DNA of 19,838 nt, taken from Acidobacteriota bacterium. GTDB taxonomy: Bacteria; Acidobacteriota; Terriglobia; Terriglobales; Acidobacteriaceae. The position numbers were made by a program, and so were the translations under genes. The notes under the pieces are model-generated. The model was not told where the DNA came from and searched no databases. It worked only from the letters and a program-made list of their open reading frames with translations. The stretch spans positions 1-19,838 of the forward strand of contig JAJXZK010000461.1 in NCBI GenBank assembly GCA_021780095.1. Reading direction: 5' to 3'. How positions within the stretch are numbered: the stretch's first letter is position 1; each line of letters opens with the position of its first letter. This document shows, piece after piece, positions 13,697-19,838 of the stretch.

Positions 13697-14398
13697 ATGC
13701 TGCGCGTCGGCCTTACGGGAGGACTTGCAAGCGGAAAGAGCACAGTCGCCAGTCTGTTTGCTCGCCGCGGCGTCCATATCGTCAACGCGGATCAGATCGG
13801 TCGCGAGCTGATGCAGCCTGGGCAGGCGGTCTACGATGCAATCCTGGCTCACTTCCACGGCTATCCCGACACACCAACGTTGACCCTTGCGGATGGACAA
13901 CTCGACCGTTCGGCGCTCGCCCGCTACGTGTTATCGACGGGCAAGCTCGATGAACTCAGCCGAATCGTCCATCCTCCGGTGGTCGCAGAGCAGGAACGGC
14001 GCATGCAGCTCATCTCCGCGGCAGACCCGGACGCTATCGTGATGGTCGAGTCCGCACTCATCTTTGAAGCGGACCGTGCCAAAACGGCTCCCGGGTTCAG
14101 CCATAGATTTGATAAGTTAATTCTGGTGACCGCTCCGCAGGATGTTCGACTCGCTCGATACACAACTCGGGGAGGCCAGGTCCTTTCAGCGGAAGAACTG
14201 GCTGCGCTTCAGGAAGACGGCCGAAAACGAATTGCCATGCAGATGACGGACAGGGAAAAAGCTCCTCTGTGCGATTTCGTCATTGAAAATTCGGGATCGC
14301 TCGAACACCTGGAATCCGAGGTGGAGATGATCCTACAACAGTTGCACCAGGAAAATGCGCGACGGAAAATTGAAGGAGCGACACCTGCCACACGTTGA
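13697..14398 (+). CDS. coaE: Dephospho-CoA kinase
   Basis: A 233-residue P-loop kinase that makes the last step of coenzyme A synthesis, phosphorylating the ribose 3'-hydroxyl of dephospho-CoA. The P-loop is GGLASGKST (8-16). The family NADxxxRELM element (30-39, with the catalytic-type Asp32) and RIVHPP (89-94) are present, and VESALIFE (117-124) replaces the usual V-P-L-L-F-E. The lid region reads RLARYTTRGGQVLS-AEEL, then AALQEDGRKRIAMQM. Compared with the common R-x-x-L-S-x-E-E-A-x2-R-I-x2-Q pattern it carries an insert of roughly 8 residues. The C-terminus DFVIENSGSLEHLESEV is typical. The protein is about 30 residues longer than many homologues because of the insert and a basic tail. 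GGGGAG (13683-13688) lies 8 bases before the ATG. Confidence 0.95.
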   Translation: MLRVGLTGGLASGKSTVASLFARRGVHIVNADQIGRELMQPGQAVYDAILAHFHGYPDTPTLTLADGQLDRSALARYVLSTGKLDELSRIVHPPVVAEQERRMQLISAADPDAIVMVESALIFEADRAKTAPGFSHRFDKLILVTAPQDVRLARYTTRGGQVLSAEELAALQEDGRKRIAMQMTDREKAPLCDFVIENSGSLEHLESEVEMILQQLHQENARRKIEGATPATR

Positions 14399-14465
14399 GC
14401 GGGACGCAACGAAAATGCCAGATCTGAATCCAATCAGACATGGTGGGGTGAAGCCCGACTATCAA

Positions 14466-14508
14466 TTCTGTTGCCGTGACTTGCGAAGCCCACGTTTTGG
14501 CAACAGAA
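14466..14508 (+). promoter_or_regulatory. Hairpin in the leader of the htrA-like gene
   Basis: TTCTGTTGCC (14466-14475) and GGCAACAGAA (14499-14508) pair perfectly over 10 bp around a 23-base loop. Three more pairs (CAA 14463-14465 with TTG 14511-14513) form after a 2-base bulge. The hairpin lies in the 129-base spacer between coaE and the protease gene and ends about 15 bases before the ATG, next to the weak ribosome-binding site. With no U-run it is not a standard terminator; a translation-control or RNA-stability role is possible. Confidence 0.45.
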
Positions 14509-14527
14509 GATTGAGAGCCCTGGATCG

Positions 14528-15721
14528 ATGAAAGCACGCTTGTTGATTTTGACCCTTGCCATTCTGGGCGGGTTTTACTTCGTCACCACCCACACTTTTT
14601 CTACCGCCGCCGGGCGTGGATGGTTTACTCGCGCCGCCAGCATAACCTCCGCGCAGAACAACGGACCATTGTCGGGCGGCATGGAAATCACCGACGCCCA
14701 TGCGGCCCCGGCCCTCTTGCCCGCCGAACAGAACAATATCGCGGTCTACAAGAAAGCCTTGCCCTCGGTTGTGAATATCACCTCCAGCATGGTTACCTAC
14801 GACTTCTTTTATGGCGCGGTCCCGGAACAAGGCCAAGGCTCCGGTTTCATCCTGAATAAAAAAGGCGACATCCTCACCAACTACCACGTGGTTTCGAACG
14901 CCCAGTCCCTGCAGGTGACGCTTTACAACAAGCACCAGTACAAGGCCCAAGTACTGATGACCGACAAGGCGCACGATCTCGCGCTGATCAAAATTGATGC
15001 TCCGGACCTGCAACCGGCCACCCTTGCCATCTCTCGTGGCTTGCAAGTCGGCCAGCTTGTCTACGCCATCGGCAATCCGTTCGGCCTCAGCGGCACCATG
15101 ACGCGCGGCATCATCAGTTCTATCCGCTCGGTACGCGGTCCCATGGGAAATTTGATCTCCGACGCAATTCAGACCGATGCCGCCATCAATCCCGGCAACT
15201 CCGGCGGCCCGTTGCTTGATTCGAAGGGCGATGTCATTGGCATGAATACCATGATCGACACTGGCGGGGGCGCCAATCAAAATGCCGGCATCGGCTTTGC
15301 GATTCCCATCGACGCAGCCAAGGCCGCGCTGAACGACTTTGCCCGCTATGGCAAAGTGCTTCGGCCCACCCTTGGAGCTCGTTATCTGTCGATCGGACCC
15401 GACATCGCCAACCAGCTTGGATTGCCCGCTGTTCCCGGTGTCCTGGTGGAGCGCACCGTTCCTGGCGGACCCGCCGATCACGCCGGCATCCTGGGCGGAA
15501 AGCAGCAAGCCTATCTCGGCAACACGCCCATCTACATTGGCGGAGACCTGATCGTTGCGATAGACGGCGATCAGGTGACAAACGACCAGGACATCGCGGA
15601 GATTATGGATGGTCACCAGGCCGGCCAGACCGTCACCGTCACCATCTATCGCGGTCAAAAGCGAATGGATATCAAAGTGATTCTCGGCAATGCCGGGGAT
15701 TCCGGCAATGTGCAGGTCTAG
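14528..15721 (+). CDS. HtrA/DegQ-like S1C serine protease with one PDZ domain
   Basis: A 397-residue envelope protease/chaperone of the trypsin-like S1C family, which cuts misfolded proteins outside the cytoplasm. An N-terminal hydrophobic segment (about 4-22) is a signal peptide or membrane anchor. The catalytic triad is intact: His120 in NYHVVSN, Asp150 in AHDLALIKI and Ser225 in NPGNSGGPLL. The protease domain runs from about 70 to 275. One PDZ domain (about 278-390) follows, with PADHAGIL and GGDLIVAIDGDQV. Between these is a short insert (GGKQQAYLGNTPIYI) that resembles what I remember of acidobacterial homologues. A single PDZ and an uncleaved-looking N-terminus make it more like DegS than two-PDZ DegP. 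The ribosome-binding site is weak (GAGAG), with a leader hairpin beside it. A link with the sigma/anti-sigma/PDZ module is plausible but unproven. Confidence 0.94.
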   Translation: MKARLLILTLAILGGFYFVTTHTFSTAAGRGWFTRAASITSAQNNGPLSGGMEITDAHAAPALLPAEQNNIAVYKKALPSVVNITSSMVTYDFFYGAVPEQGQGSGFILNKKGDILTNYHVVSNAQSLQVTLYNKHQYKAQVLMTDKAHDLALIKIDAPDLQPATLAISRGLQVGQLVYAIGNPFGLSGTMTRGIISSIRSVRGPMGNLISDAIQTDAAINPGNSGGPLLDSKGDVIGMNTMIDTGGGANQNAGIGFAIPIDAAKAALNDFARYGKVLRPTLGARYLSIGPDIANQLGLPAVPGVLVERTVPGGPADHAGILGGKQQAYLGNTPIYIGGDLIVAIDGDQVTNDQDIAEIMDGHQAGQTVTVTIYRGQKRMDIKVILGNAGDSGNVQV

Positions 15722-15822
15722 CACGGCCGTACTCCCACTCCTATCCGCTCATCGAGCCGGGCAGGAGATTTCGTGCATCGCAGCCCTCGGGGAATCTCGC
15801 GCGTCTTCGCCCACATAAGACT

Positions 15823-15927
15823 GCGGATTTCCTATTGGCGTCAGTTGAAGCGGGCAATCCACCCGCGCCTCACCCCGGCAAGCCAGCCATCCTTCGACTC
15901 AAATCGTTATAGTAATAGGAAATCCGC
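15823..15927. repeat. 14-bp perfect inverted repeat ahead of the lactonase gene
   Basis: GCGGATTTCCTATT (15823-15836) and AATAGGAAATCCGC (15914-15927) are exact reverse complements separated by 77 bases, in the 226-base spacer between the protease and the beta-propeller genes. The right arm ends 2 bases before the AAGGAG ribosome-binding site (15930-15935) of the downstream gene. In RNA this would give a long-looped stem next to the translation start; in DNA the arms could be paired binding sites. There is no U-run, so it is not a classic terminator. Confidence 0.65.
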
Positions 15928-15947
15928 TCAAGGAGCAGGAACAAAAA

Positions 15948-17204
15948 GTGAGCCGTCGAGATTCGATGCTATCGAGTGATTCATCCCGAAGCACTTCCCG
16001 CCGCAAATTTATCCAGGGCGCTTCCGCCCTGGCTCTCGCCAATTCACAAATCAGCTCGGCGTTGAACCTTCAAGGCCGCGCCAATGGAGGCAAAGTGTTT
16101 GCGTATGTCGGTACGGATACCAGCGCCATCGATGGCAAAGGCAACGGAAAGGGCATTTATCTGTTCGAGATGGAGTCCAGCAGCGGGCAGTTATCGCTCA
16201 TCAAGCTGGCTGCGGAGGCGAGAAATCCCTCCTGGCTCTGTCTCGATCCCTCGCAGCGATATCTATACACCGTCAATGAAATCTCAGACTTTCAAGGCAA
16301 GAACGGTTCGGTCAGCGCATTTGCCGTGGACCAATCCAACGGCGATCTCCGACTGCTGAACACAGTCAGCTCGCAAGGTACAGGTCCGGCACATCTGAGT
16401 GTTGACGTTTCAGGGAAATATGTCTTCGTGGCCAATTATGGGAACGGAAGCATCGCCGTATTTCCTATTTCGCCCGACGGATCGCTGGGCGCCCCCACCT
16501 TCACGCATCGGGACGAGGACAATGTTGGAAGCCAAAAAGCCACCAGCGCGCCTCCGGGTAGCTTTGCCATTAGCGGACACGACCGGCCTCACGCCCACAT
16601 GATCGGCGCGGATCCTGGCAATCGCTTTGTTTTGCAGACGGATCTAGGACAGGATCGCATCTACGTCCATAAATTCGACAATCAGACGGGTAAGCTCACG
16701 CCGGCCTCGACGCCATTCGTCTCGCTTCCCTCCGGAGACGGGCCGCGTCACTTTGCGTTTCATCCCAATGGGCGATGGCTCTACTCCATTCAGGAAGAAG
16801 CCTCGACCGTCGTGTTCTTTCACTTCGATCCGTCCACTGGATCGATGGCCGCGCAGCAGACCCTTTCGAGTCTTCCGAACGGCTTTGCCGGAACCAGTTT
16901 TGCCTCTGGAATTCGAGTGTCGCCAGACGGCCGCGCCCTGTATGCCGCCAACCGGCTGCACAACACCATCGCCGTGTTTTCGATCGGTAGTAGCGGAAAG
17001 TTGAAGCACCTTGGCGAAACTCCTACGCTGGGCGATTATCCCCCTCAGTTCAATATCGATCCAAGCGGAACTTTCCTCTACGTGTGCAACCAGCGGAGCG
17101 ACCAGATTACCTCGTTCCGCATCGACAAGCGGACCGGCTTGCTCAACTTTACAGGTCAGTACACGCCGGTCGGCACTCCGACGTGTATCGTTTTCATCGG
17201 TTGA
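15948..17204 (+). CDS. Tat-exported lactonase-like beta-propeller (YbhE/6-phosphogluconolactonase fold)
   Basis: A 418-residue protein of the seven-bladed beta-propeller lactonase family (Pgl/YbhE, muconate cycloisomerase-like). The N-terminus has a twin-arginine signal, STSRRKFIQGASALALA (15-31), so it is probably exported folded. From about residue 48 the blades repeat: FAYVGTDTSAIDGKGNGKGI, PSWLCLDPSQRYLYTVNE, GPAHLSVDVSGKYVFVANYG, RPHAHMIGADPGNRFVLQTD, GPRHFAFHPNGRWLYSIQEE and PPQFNIDPSGTFLYVCNQ. Strand motifs D/P-x-G/N-R/K-x-L/V-Y and the conserved His residues in the P-H-A-H and P-R-H segments are those of the family. I chose the GTG at 15948 with AGGA 7 bases upstream and AAGGAG just before it. 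Export argues against the cytoplasmic pentose-phosphate role of E. coli Pgl, so another sugar lactone or no lactonase activity is possible. It converges with the formaldehyde dehydrogenase gene. Confidence 0.9.
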   Translation: MSRRDSMLSSDSSRSTSRRKFIQGASALALANSQISSALNLQGRANGGKVFAYVGTDTSAIDGKGNGKGIYLFEMESSSGQLSLIKLAAEARNPSWLCLDPSQRYLYTVNEISDFQGKNGSVSAFAVDQSNGDLRLLNTVSSQGTGPAHLSVDVSGKYVFVANYGNGSIAVFPISPDGSLGAPTFTHRDEDNVGSQKATSAPPGSFAISGHDRPHAHMIGADPGNRFVLQTDLGQDRIYVHKFDNQTGKLTPASTPFVSLPSGDGPRHFAFHPNGRWLYSIQEEASTVVFFHFDPSTGSMAAQQTLSSLPNGFAGTSFASGIRVSPDGRALYAANRLHNTIAVFSIGSSGKLKHLGETPTLGDYPPQFNIDPSGTFLYVCNQRSDQITSFRIDKRTGLLNFTGQYTPVGTPTCIVFIG

Positions 17205-17216
17205 TTTTTCGTCGAA

Positions 17217-17247
17217 CAGGCGGGCGCAATCCCCATTGGCCCGCCTG
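17217..17247. terminator. Strong hairpin between convergent genes, likely bidirectional terminator
   Basis: CAGGCGGGC (17217-17225) and GCCCGCCTG (17239-17247) form a 9-bp perfect GC-rich stem. Past a single bulged G, CAAT (17227-17230) pairs with ATTG (17235-17238) around a CCCC loop, giving 13 pairs in all. It sits in the 65-base gap between the stop codons of the lactonase and formaldehyde dehydrogenase genes. Neither side has a long U-run, so it is either a U-poor terminator or a 3'-end stabiliser. Confidence 0.6.
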
Positions 17248-17269
17248 CTCCACTAGCTCTGCCCTTAGG

Positions 17270-18469
17270 TTAAGCAGTCTTGCCGAGTGCCCCATGCGGA
17301 TCAATGACAAATTTCTTGGCCACACCCTTGTCAAAATCCTGGTAGCCCTTCGGCGCATCGTCCAAACGAATCACCGTAGCATTCACGATTTTCGCAATCG
17401 GCAGACGATCGTGCAGTATCGCCTGCATCAGCTGCCGGTTGTACTTCAGCACCGGAGTTTGCCCGGTGAAGAAGCGCTGCGATTTCGCCCAGCCGAGTCC
17501 AAAGCGCATGCGAAGGTTCCCCTTCTGCGAAGCCTCATCCTTGGATCCAGGATCTTCCGTCACGTAGAGTCCCGGAATCCCGATACTCCCTGCGGCGCGG
17601 GTAATGGCCATCAGCGAGTTCAACACAGTCGCCGGCGCCTCGGTGTCATGCTGCGAACCGTGCCCATGCGCTTCAAAGCCAACGCAGTCGATGGCCGCAT
17701 CCACCTCCGGCACGCCGACCACCGCGGCAATCAGGTCCTCCAGCTTGTCGCTCTTGGTTAAGTCGATCGGCTCGAAGCCCACCTTCTTGGCGTGCTGCAA
17801 TCGTTCCTGATTCATGTCGCCAATCATCACAACCGCCGCGCCAAGAATCTGCGCCGAGGCCGCCGCAGCCAGACCCACCGGCCCCGCACCGGCGATATAG
17901 ACCGTCGAGCCCACGCCTACGCCCGCATTCACCGCGCCATGGAATCCGGTTGGCAAAATGTCGGACAGCATCGTCAAATCCCTGATCTTCTCCATTGCCT
18001 GCGCTTTGTCTGGGAACTTGATCAGGTTAAAGTCCGCATACGGCACCATCACATATTCCGCCTGGCCGCCGACCCAGCCGCCCATGTCGACATAGCCATA
18101 CGCTCCCCCCGCGCGACCGGGATTCACGTTGAGGCAAACACCCGTCTCACCCGCGCGACAGGTCCGGCATCGGCCGCAGGCAACGTTGAAGGGAACGGTG
18201 ACCAGGTCACCGACGTTAAGATACTCGACATCTTTCCCTTTTTCGATGATTTCGCCGGTAATCTCATGCCCCAGCACCAGCCCTGTCGGCGCCGTCGTGC
18301 GGCCACGCACCATATGCTGATCGGAGCCGCATATATTGGTGGACACAATCTTTAGAATGACCCCGTGGGTGATCGCTTTCCCCGCCGGATTCTGCATCTT
18401 GGGATAATCGATGGACTGCACTTCGACCTTGCCTGGGCCGAGAAAAACGACTCCGCGATTTGTAGCCAT
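17270..18469 (-). CDS. fdhA: Glutathione-independent formaldehyde dehydrogenase (zinc, NAD)
   Basis: A 399-residue zinc-dependent medium-chain dehydrogenase/reductase, the same length class as Pseudomonas putida formaldehyde dehydrogenase. It oxidises formaldehyde to formate with tightly held NAD and no glutathione. Catalytic zinc ligands are Cys47 (NICGSDQH), His68 (GHEITG) and Asp170 (LSDILPTGFH). Structural zinc ligands are Cys98, Cys101, Cys104 and Cys112. The spacing matches PFDH with a one-residue shift. The nucleotide site is AGAGPVGL (193-200), with GDMNQER as the end of the next strand. The DCVGFEAHGHGSQ segment (261-273) is a further PFDH family trait. The ATG at 18469 has AAGGA about 9 bases upstream; the frame stays open to 18688, but that extension is not protein-like. 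The GlcG-like gene lies 130 bases upstream on the same strand, so the two may be co-transcribed. A broader aldehyde dismutase role is possible. Confidence 0.93.
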   Translation of the reverse strand: MATNRGVVFLGPGKVEVQSIDYPKMQNPAGKAITHGVILKIVSTNICGSDQHMVRGRTTAPTGLVLGHEITGEIIEKGKDVEYLNVGDLVTVPFNVACGRCRTCRAGETGVCLNVNPGRAGGAYGYVDMGGWVGGQAEYVMVPYADFNLIKFPDKAQAMEKIRDLTMLSDILPTGFHGAVNAGVGVGSTVYIAGAGPVGLAAAASAQILGAAVVMIGDMNQERLQHAKKVGFEPIDLTKSDKLEDLIAAVVGVPEVDAAIDCVGFEAHGHGSQHDTEAPATVLNSLMAITRAAGSIGIPGLYVTEDPGSKDEASQKGNLRMRFGLGWAKSQRFFTGQTPVLKYNRQLMQAILHDRLPIAKIVNATVIRLDDAPKGYQDFDKGVAKKFVIDPHGALGKTA

Positions 18470-18524
18470 AAATAACCGTCCTTTCGAATTGGGCATACTT
18501 AAAAAAGTTTTCCCGACGGCAGCC

Positions 18525-18551
18525 TTGCCAGGCAAATTCTTGCAACAAGAA
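18525..18551. promoter_or_regulatory. Two adjacent short palindromes upstream of fdhA
   Basis: TTGCC-A-GGCAA (18525-18535) and TTCTTG-CAA-CAAGAA (18537-18551) lie side by side in the 130-base spacer between the GlcG-like gene and fdhA, 56-82 bases before the fdhA ATG on the - strand. They could be an operator pair or a small 3'-end hairpin for the upstream gene. No U-run follows. Palindromes this short can occur by chance. Confidence 0.3.
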
Positions 18552-18599
18552 CCTCGCGGCAGAACTGTTGAACCGAGAAGATGAATTTTGAATCTGCAG

Positions 18600-18995
18600 T
18601 TAGTACGCCGCCGCTCCAGCTTCGGCGACCGCGTGGTCCTGCGCACCCATTCCGCCGCTGACGCCGACCGCGCCGACAACTTTACCATCGCGCTTTAGAG
18701 GAATGCCACCGGCAAAAATCATAATCTTGCCGTCGTTCGATGCGTGAATGCCAAAAAACTGTTCGCCCGACTGGCTAAGCGTCGCCAGCTCCTTCGTGCT
18801 GATGTCGAACGCGCGAGCCGTGTAGGCCTTCTTAATGGAGATATCGATGCTGCCCAGCCATGCGCCATCCATGCGAACATGGGCGACCAGGTTGCCGCCC
18901 CCATCCGCAACGGCGATGTTCATGGGCTGGCCGATTTCCTTGGCTTTCTTTTCTGCCGCTGCGATAATCCTTCGTGCATCTTCCAGATGGACCAT
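18600..18995 (-). CDS. GlcG/HbpS-like (DUF336) family protein
   Basis: A 131-residue protein of the GlcG/HbpS family (DUF336, often annotated heme-binding). The family length is about 130-140. Hallmarks are visible: a first helix LEDARRIIAAAEKKAKEIG, then PMNIAVADGGGNLVAHVRMDGA (25-45), a helix with SIKKAYTARAF, the central IMIFAGGIPLKRDGKVVGAVGVSGG stretch (91-115), and a C-terminal helix DHAVAEAGAAA. I chose the ATG at 18995 because AAGGAG stands 7 bases upstream; the in-frame ATG 54 bases earlier lacks one. Some members bind heme or cobalamin, others are linked to glycolate or diol use, and the true role here is unknown. It precedes fdhA on the same strand, which suggests a shared aldehyde or C1 context. 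Confidence 0.9.
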   Translation of the reverse strand: MVHLEDARRIIAAAEKKAKEIGQPMNIAVADGGGNLVAHVRMDGAWLGSIDISIKKAYTARAFDISTKELATLSQSGEQFFGIHASNDGKIMIFAGGIPLKRDGKVVGAVGVSGGMGAQDHAVAEAGAAAY

Positions 18996-19057
18996 GTCTT
19001 TCTCCTTGTGTATTCCGCGTTCACTTTCATCGATTGCAGCCAGGCTCAAATGAGGCC

Positions 19058-19615
19058 CTAAGGCAAGCGGACCACAATGCCCGTACTGATCGTTTCTGGG
19101 TTGAAGCTGCTGCCCAGCCCGGACAATCCCCCATAACTGAATTCCACCACGCGCCAGTCAATGCGCGGCAGAATCGTCAAATCCAGTCCACCGAGAAACT
19201 GATACTCAAACTTCGTGGCGCTGACGTGTGCAACTCCCTGCCCGTAGTCGGCGTGACCTAATCCAATCAGCGCTTCCACATACGGCTGGATCGGCAGAAT
19301 ATGCGGACGAAACACCGCGCGAGGACCCACCAACCCGCTGTCCAGCGTGGTTGATCCGCTTCCGAGAATTGCCCCGCGAGCGTCCACACCGGAGCTGAAA
19401 ACCCAGAAGTGACCTTTATCCAGATAGCCGCCGAATGTCGGCCCGTAGATCCAGCTTGTGTTTGGAACGTTCAGTTTTGTTGCGCTGAATTCGCCATACA
19501 GCCCCACTTGAGCCGTGGCAGCCATAGACGAAACGATAAAAAGCAATAGGCATGCGGTTCTCGACACATTCCGTTTCAGTCCCGACAGATTTCCCCCTTT
19601 CGCGCCGAAGCACAT
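19058..19615 (-). CDS. Putative outer membrane beta-barrel protein
   Basis: A small exported protein that resembles porin/OmpA-like beta-barrel families by pattern only. A hydrophobic signal stretch (TACLLLFIVSSMAATAQ) ends near a cleavage site, and the mature part begins VGLYGEFSATKLN. Alternating polar and aromatic strands follow: YGPTFGGYLD, FWVFSSGVDARGAIL, VGPRAVFRPH, QPYVEALIGLGHADYG, FEYQFLGGLDLTILP, WRVVEFSYGGLSGLG. It ends STGIVVRLP, without the usual terminal aromatic. The frame starts at the ATG at 19615 (185 residues), but that start has no clear ribosome-binding site. The in-frame GTG at 19567 would give 169 residues, beginning VSRTACLLLF, and is an equally good candidate. The frame opens further upstream to 19813, but that part overlaps the RNase R C-terminus and is not protein-like. 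The ligand and function are unknown. Confidence 0.7.
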   Translation of the reverse strand: MCFGAKGGNLSGLKRNVSRTACLLLFIVSSMAATAQVGLYGEFSATKLNVPNTSWIYGPTFGGYLDKGHFWVFSSGVDARGAILGSGSTTLDSGLVGPRAVFRPHILPIQPYVEALIGLGHADYGQGVAHVSATKFEYQFLGGLDLTILPRIDWRVVEFSYGGLSGLGSSFNPETISTGIVVRLP

Positions 19616-19652
19616 GCTTAGATTTCGGCGACGTTGGCATTCGAATTCCAAG

Positions 19653-19838
19653 TTAGCGCCGCTTCTTTGACTTCGTTCGCGACCGCTTCGTTTGCCTCTT
19701 TTTGCTTGGATGCGTGCCGGGCTGTCCCGTCGACTTGCGGTCGGAGAGTTTTTTCGCGACGACGGCGGAGACCGGCTCCACCAGGGCAAACTGCAGCTTG
19801 TTTTCCACCGCATCGATGCGGTCCAGAATTACGCGCAC
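19653..19838 (-). CDS. Likely RNase R (VacB family), C-terminal fragment
   Basis: The last 61 codons of a gene that enters from the right edge, ending at the TAA at 19653-19655. The fragment begins VRVILDRIDAVENKLQFALVE, which matches the end of the S1 RNA-binding domain of ribonuclease R (compare the D-R-V-x-V-x3-R-x-D/N-x4-K-x3-F pattern in that family). It ends in a lysine/arginine-rich tail (KKRQTKRSRTKSKKRR), also usual for RNase R, a 3'-to-5' exoribonuclease that degrades structured RNA. The catalytic RNB domain is outside the window, so identity rests on this end only; another S1-domain RNase II relative is possible. The stop lies 37 bases before the putative outer membrane protein start on the same strand. 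Confidence 0.65.
   Translation of the reverse strand: MRVILDRIDAVENKLQFALVEPVSAVVAKKLSDRKSTGQPGTHPSKKRQTKRSRTKSKKRR

Noticed and set aside
14462..15724. A 420-codon open frame antisense to the whole HtrA-like protease gene.
   Set aside because: It mirrors the real gene, lacks a credible start signal, and its protein has no family features, while the + strand frame has an intact catalytic triad and PDZ domain.
15773..15979. A 68-codon + strand frame spanning the spacer before the lactonase gene.
   Set aside because: No ribosome-binding site, basic composition, and it overlaps the inverted repeat and the start of the lactonase gene.
18470..18688. An upstream extension of the formaldehyde dehydrogenase frame.
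   Set aside because: The extra 73 residues are not protein-like, and the ATG at 18469 has a good ribosome-binding site and gives the standard family length.
1..19838. Search for CRISPR repeats, tRNA genes, integrase or transposase genes and toxin-antitoxin pairs.
   Set aside because: No regularly spaced repeats, tRNA-like clover patterns, or mobile-element proteins were seen. The small AF2212-like tail is part of RNase HI, not a separate antitoxin gene.

Overview
The window reads as an ordinary chromosomal segment of a GC-rich, free-living Gram-negative bacterium. Several proteins resemble Acidobacteriota (Terriglobia) families: a zinc-finger anti-sigma factor fused to HEAT repeats, a CzcA-like RND pump preceded by a small two-helix membrane protein, an S1C protease with an acidobacterial-style PDZ insert, and a Tat-exported YbhE-type beta-propeller. 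That placement comes from remembered family features, not from a search. I see no rRNA, tRNA, insertion sequence, phage gene or CRISPR array.

Layout, left to right. (1) The 5' end of a class V aminotransferase (-, cut by the left edge) diverges from a GatB/YqeY-domain protein (+), which converges on an RNase HI (-) with an extra C-terminal beta-hairpin segment. (2) A three-gene + strand module follows: ECF sigma factor, membrane anti-sigma factor with HEAT repeats, and a secreted two-PDZ protein. (3) An MFS transporter of the anion:cation symporter type lies on the - strand. (4) A - strand efflux operon runs small membrane protein, TolC-like outer membrane factor, periplasmic adaptor, then CzcA/CusA-like RND pump. 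The last three are tightly coupled (a 4-nt overlap and a 2-nt gap). (5) A small Cys-rich putative zinc protein (+) converges with an 80-residue hypothetical (-). (6) On the + strand come folD, coaE, an HtrA/DegQ-like protease and a Tat-signal lactonase-like beta-propeller. (7) On the - strand lie a GlcG/HbpS-like protein and a glutathione-independent formaldehyde dehydrogenase, a small beta-barrel-like outer membrane protein, and the C-terminus of a protein that looks like RNase R (cut by the right edge).

How the genes may work together. The sigma/anti-sigma/PDZ module and the HtrA-like protease about 10 kb away would together fit an envelope-stress response; the physical link is visible, the functional link is inferred. 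The RND operon has the full inner-membrane/adaptor/outer-membrane set for tripartite efflux, but the pump has His where CzcA carries its proton-relay Asp408. FolD (one-carbon folate) and formaldehyde dehydrogenase both touch C1 metabolism, but they are in different transcription units.

I found no clearly new multi-gene system. The items most worth a second look are the Asp-to-His substitution in the RND pump, a 14-bp perfect inverted repeat in front of the lactonase ribosome-binding site, the sigma/anti-sigma-HEAT/PDZ module with a C10 tract upstream, and the GATTCT/AGAATC cluster ahead of the efflux operon.
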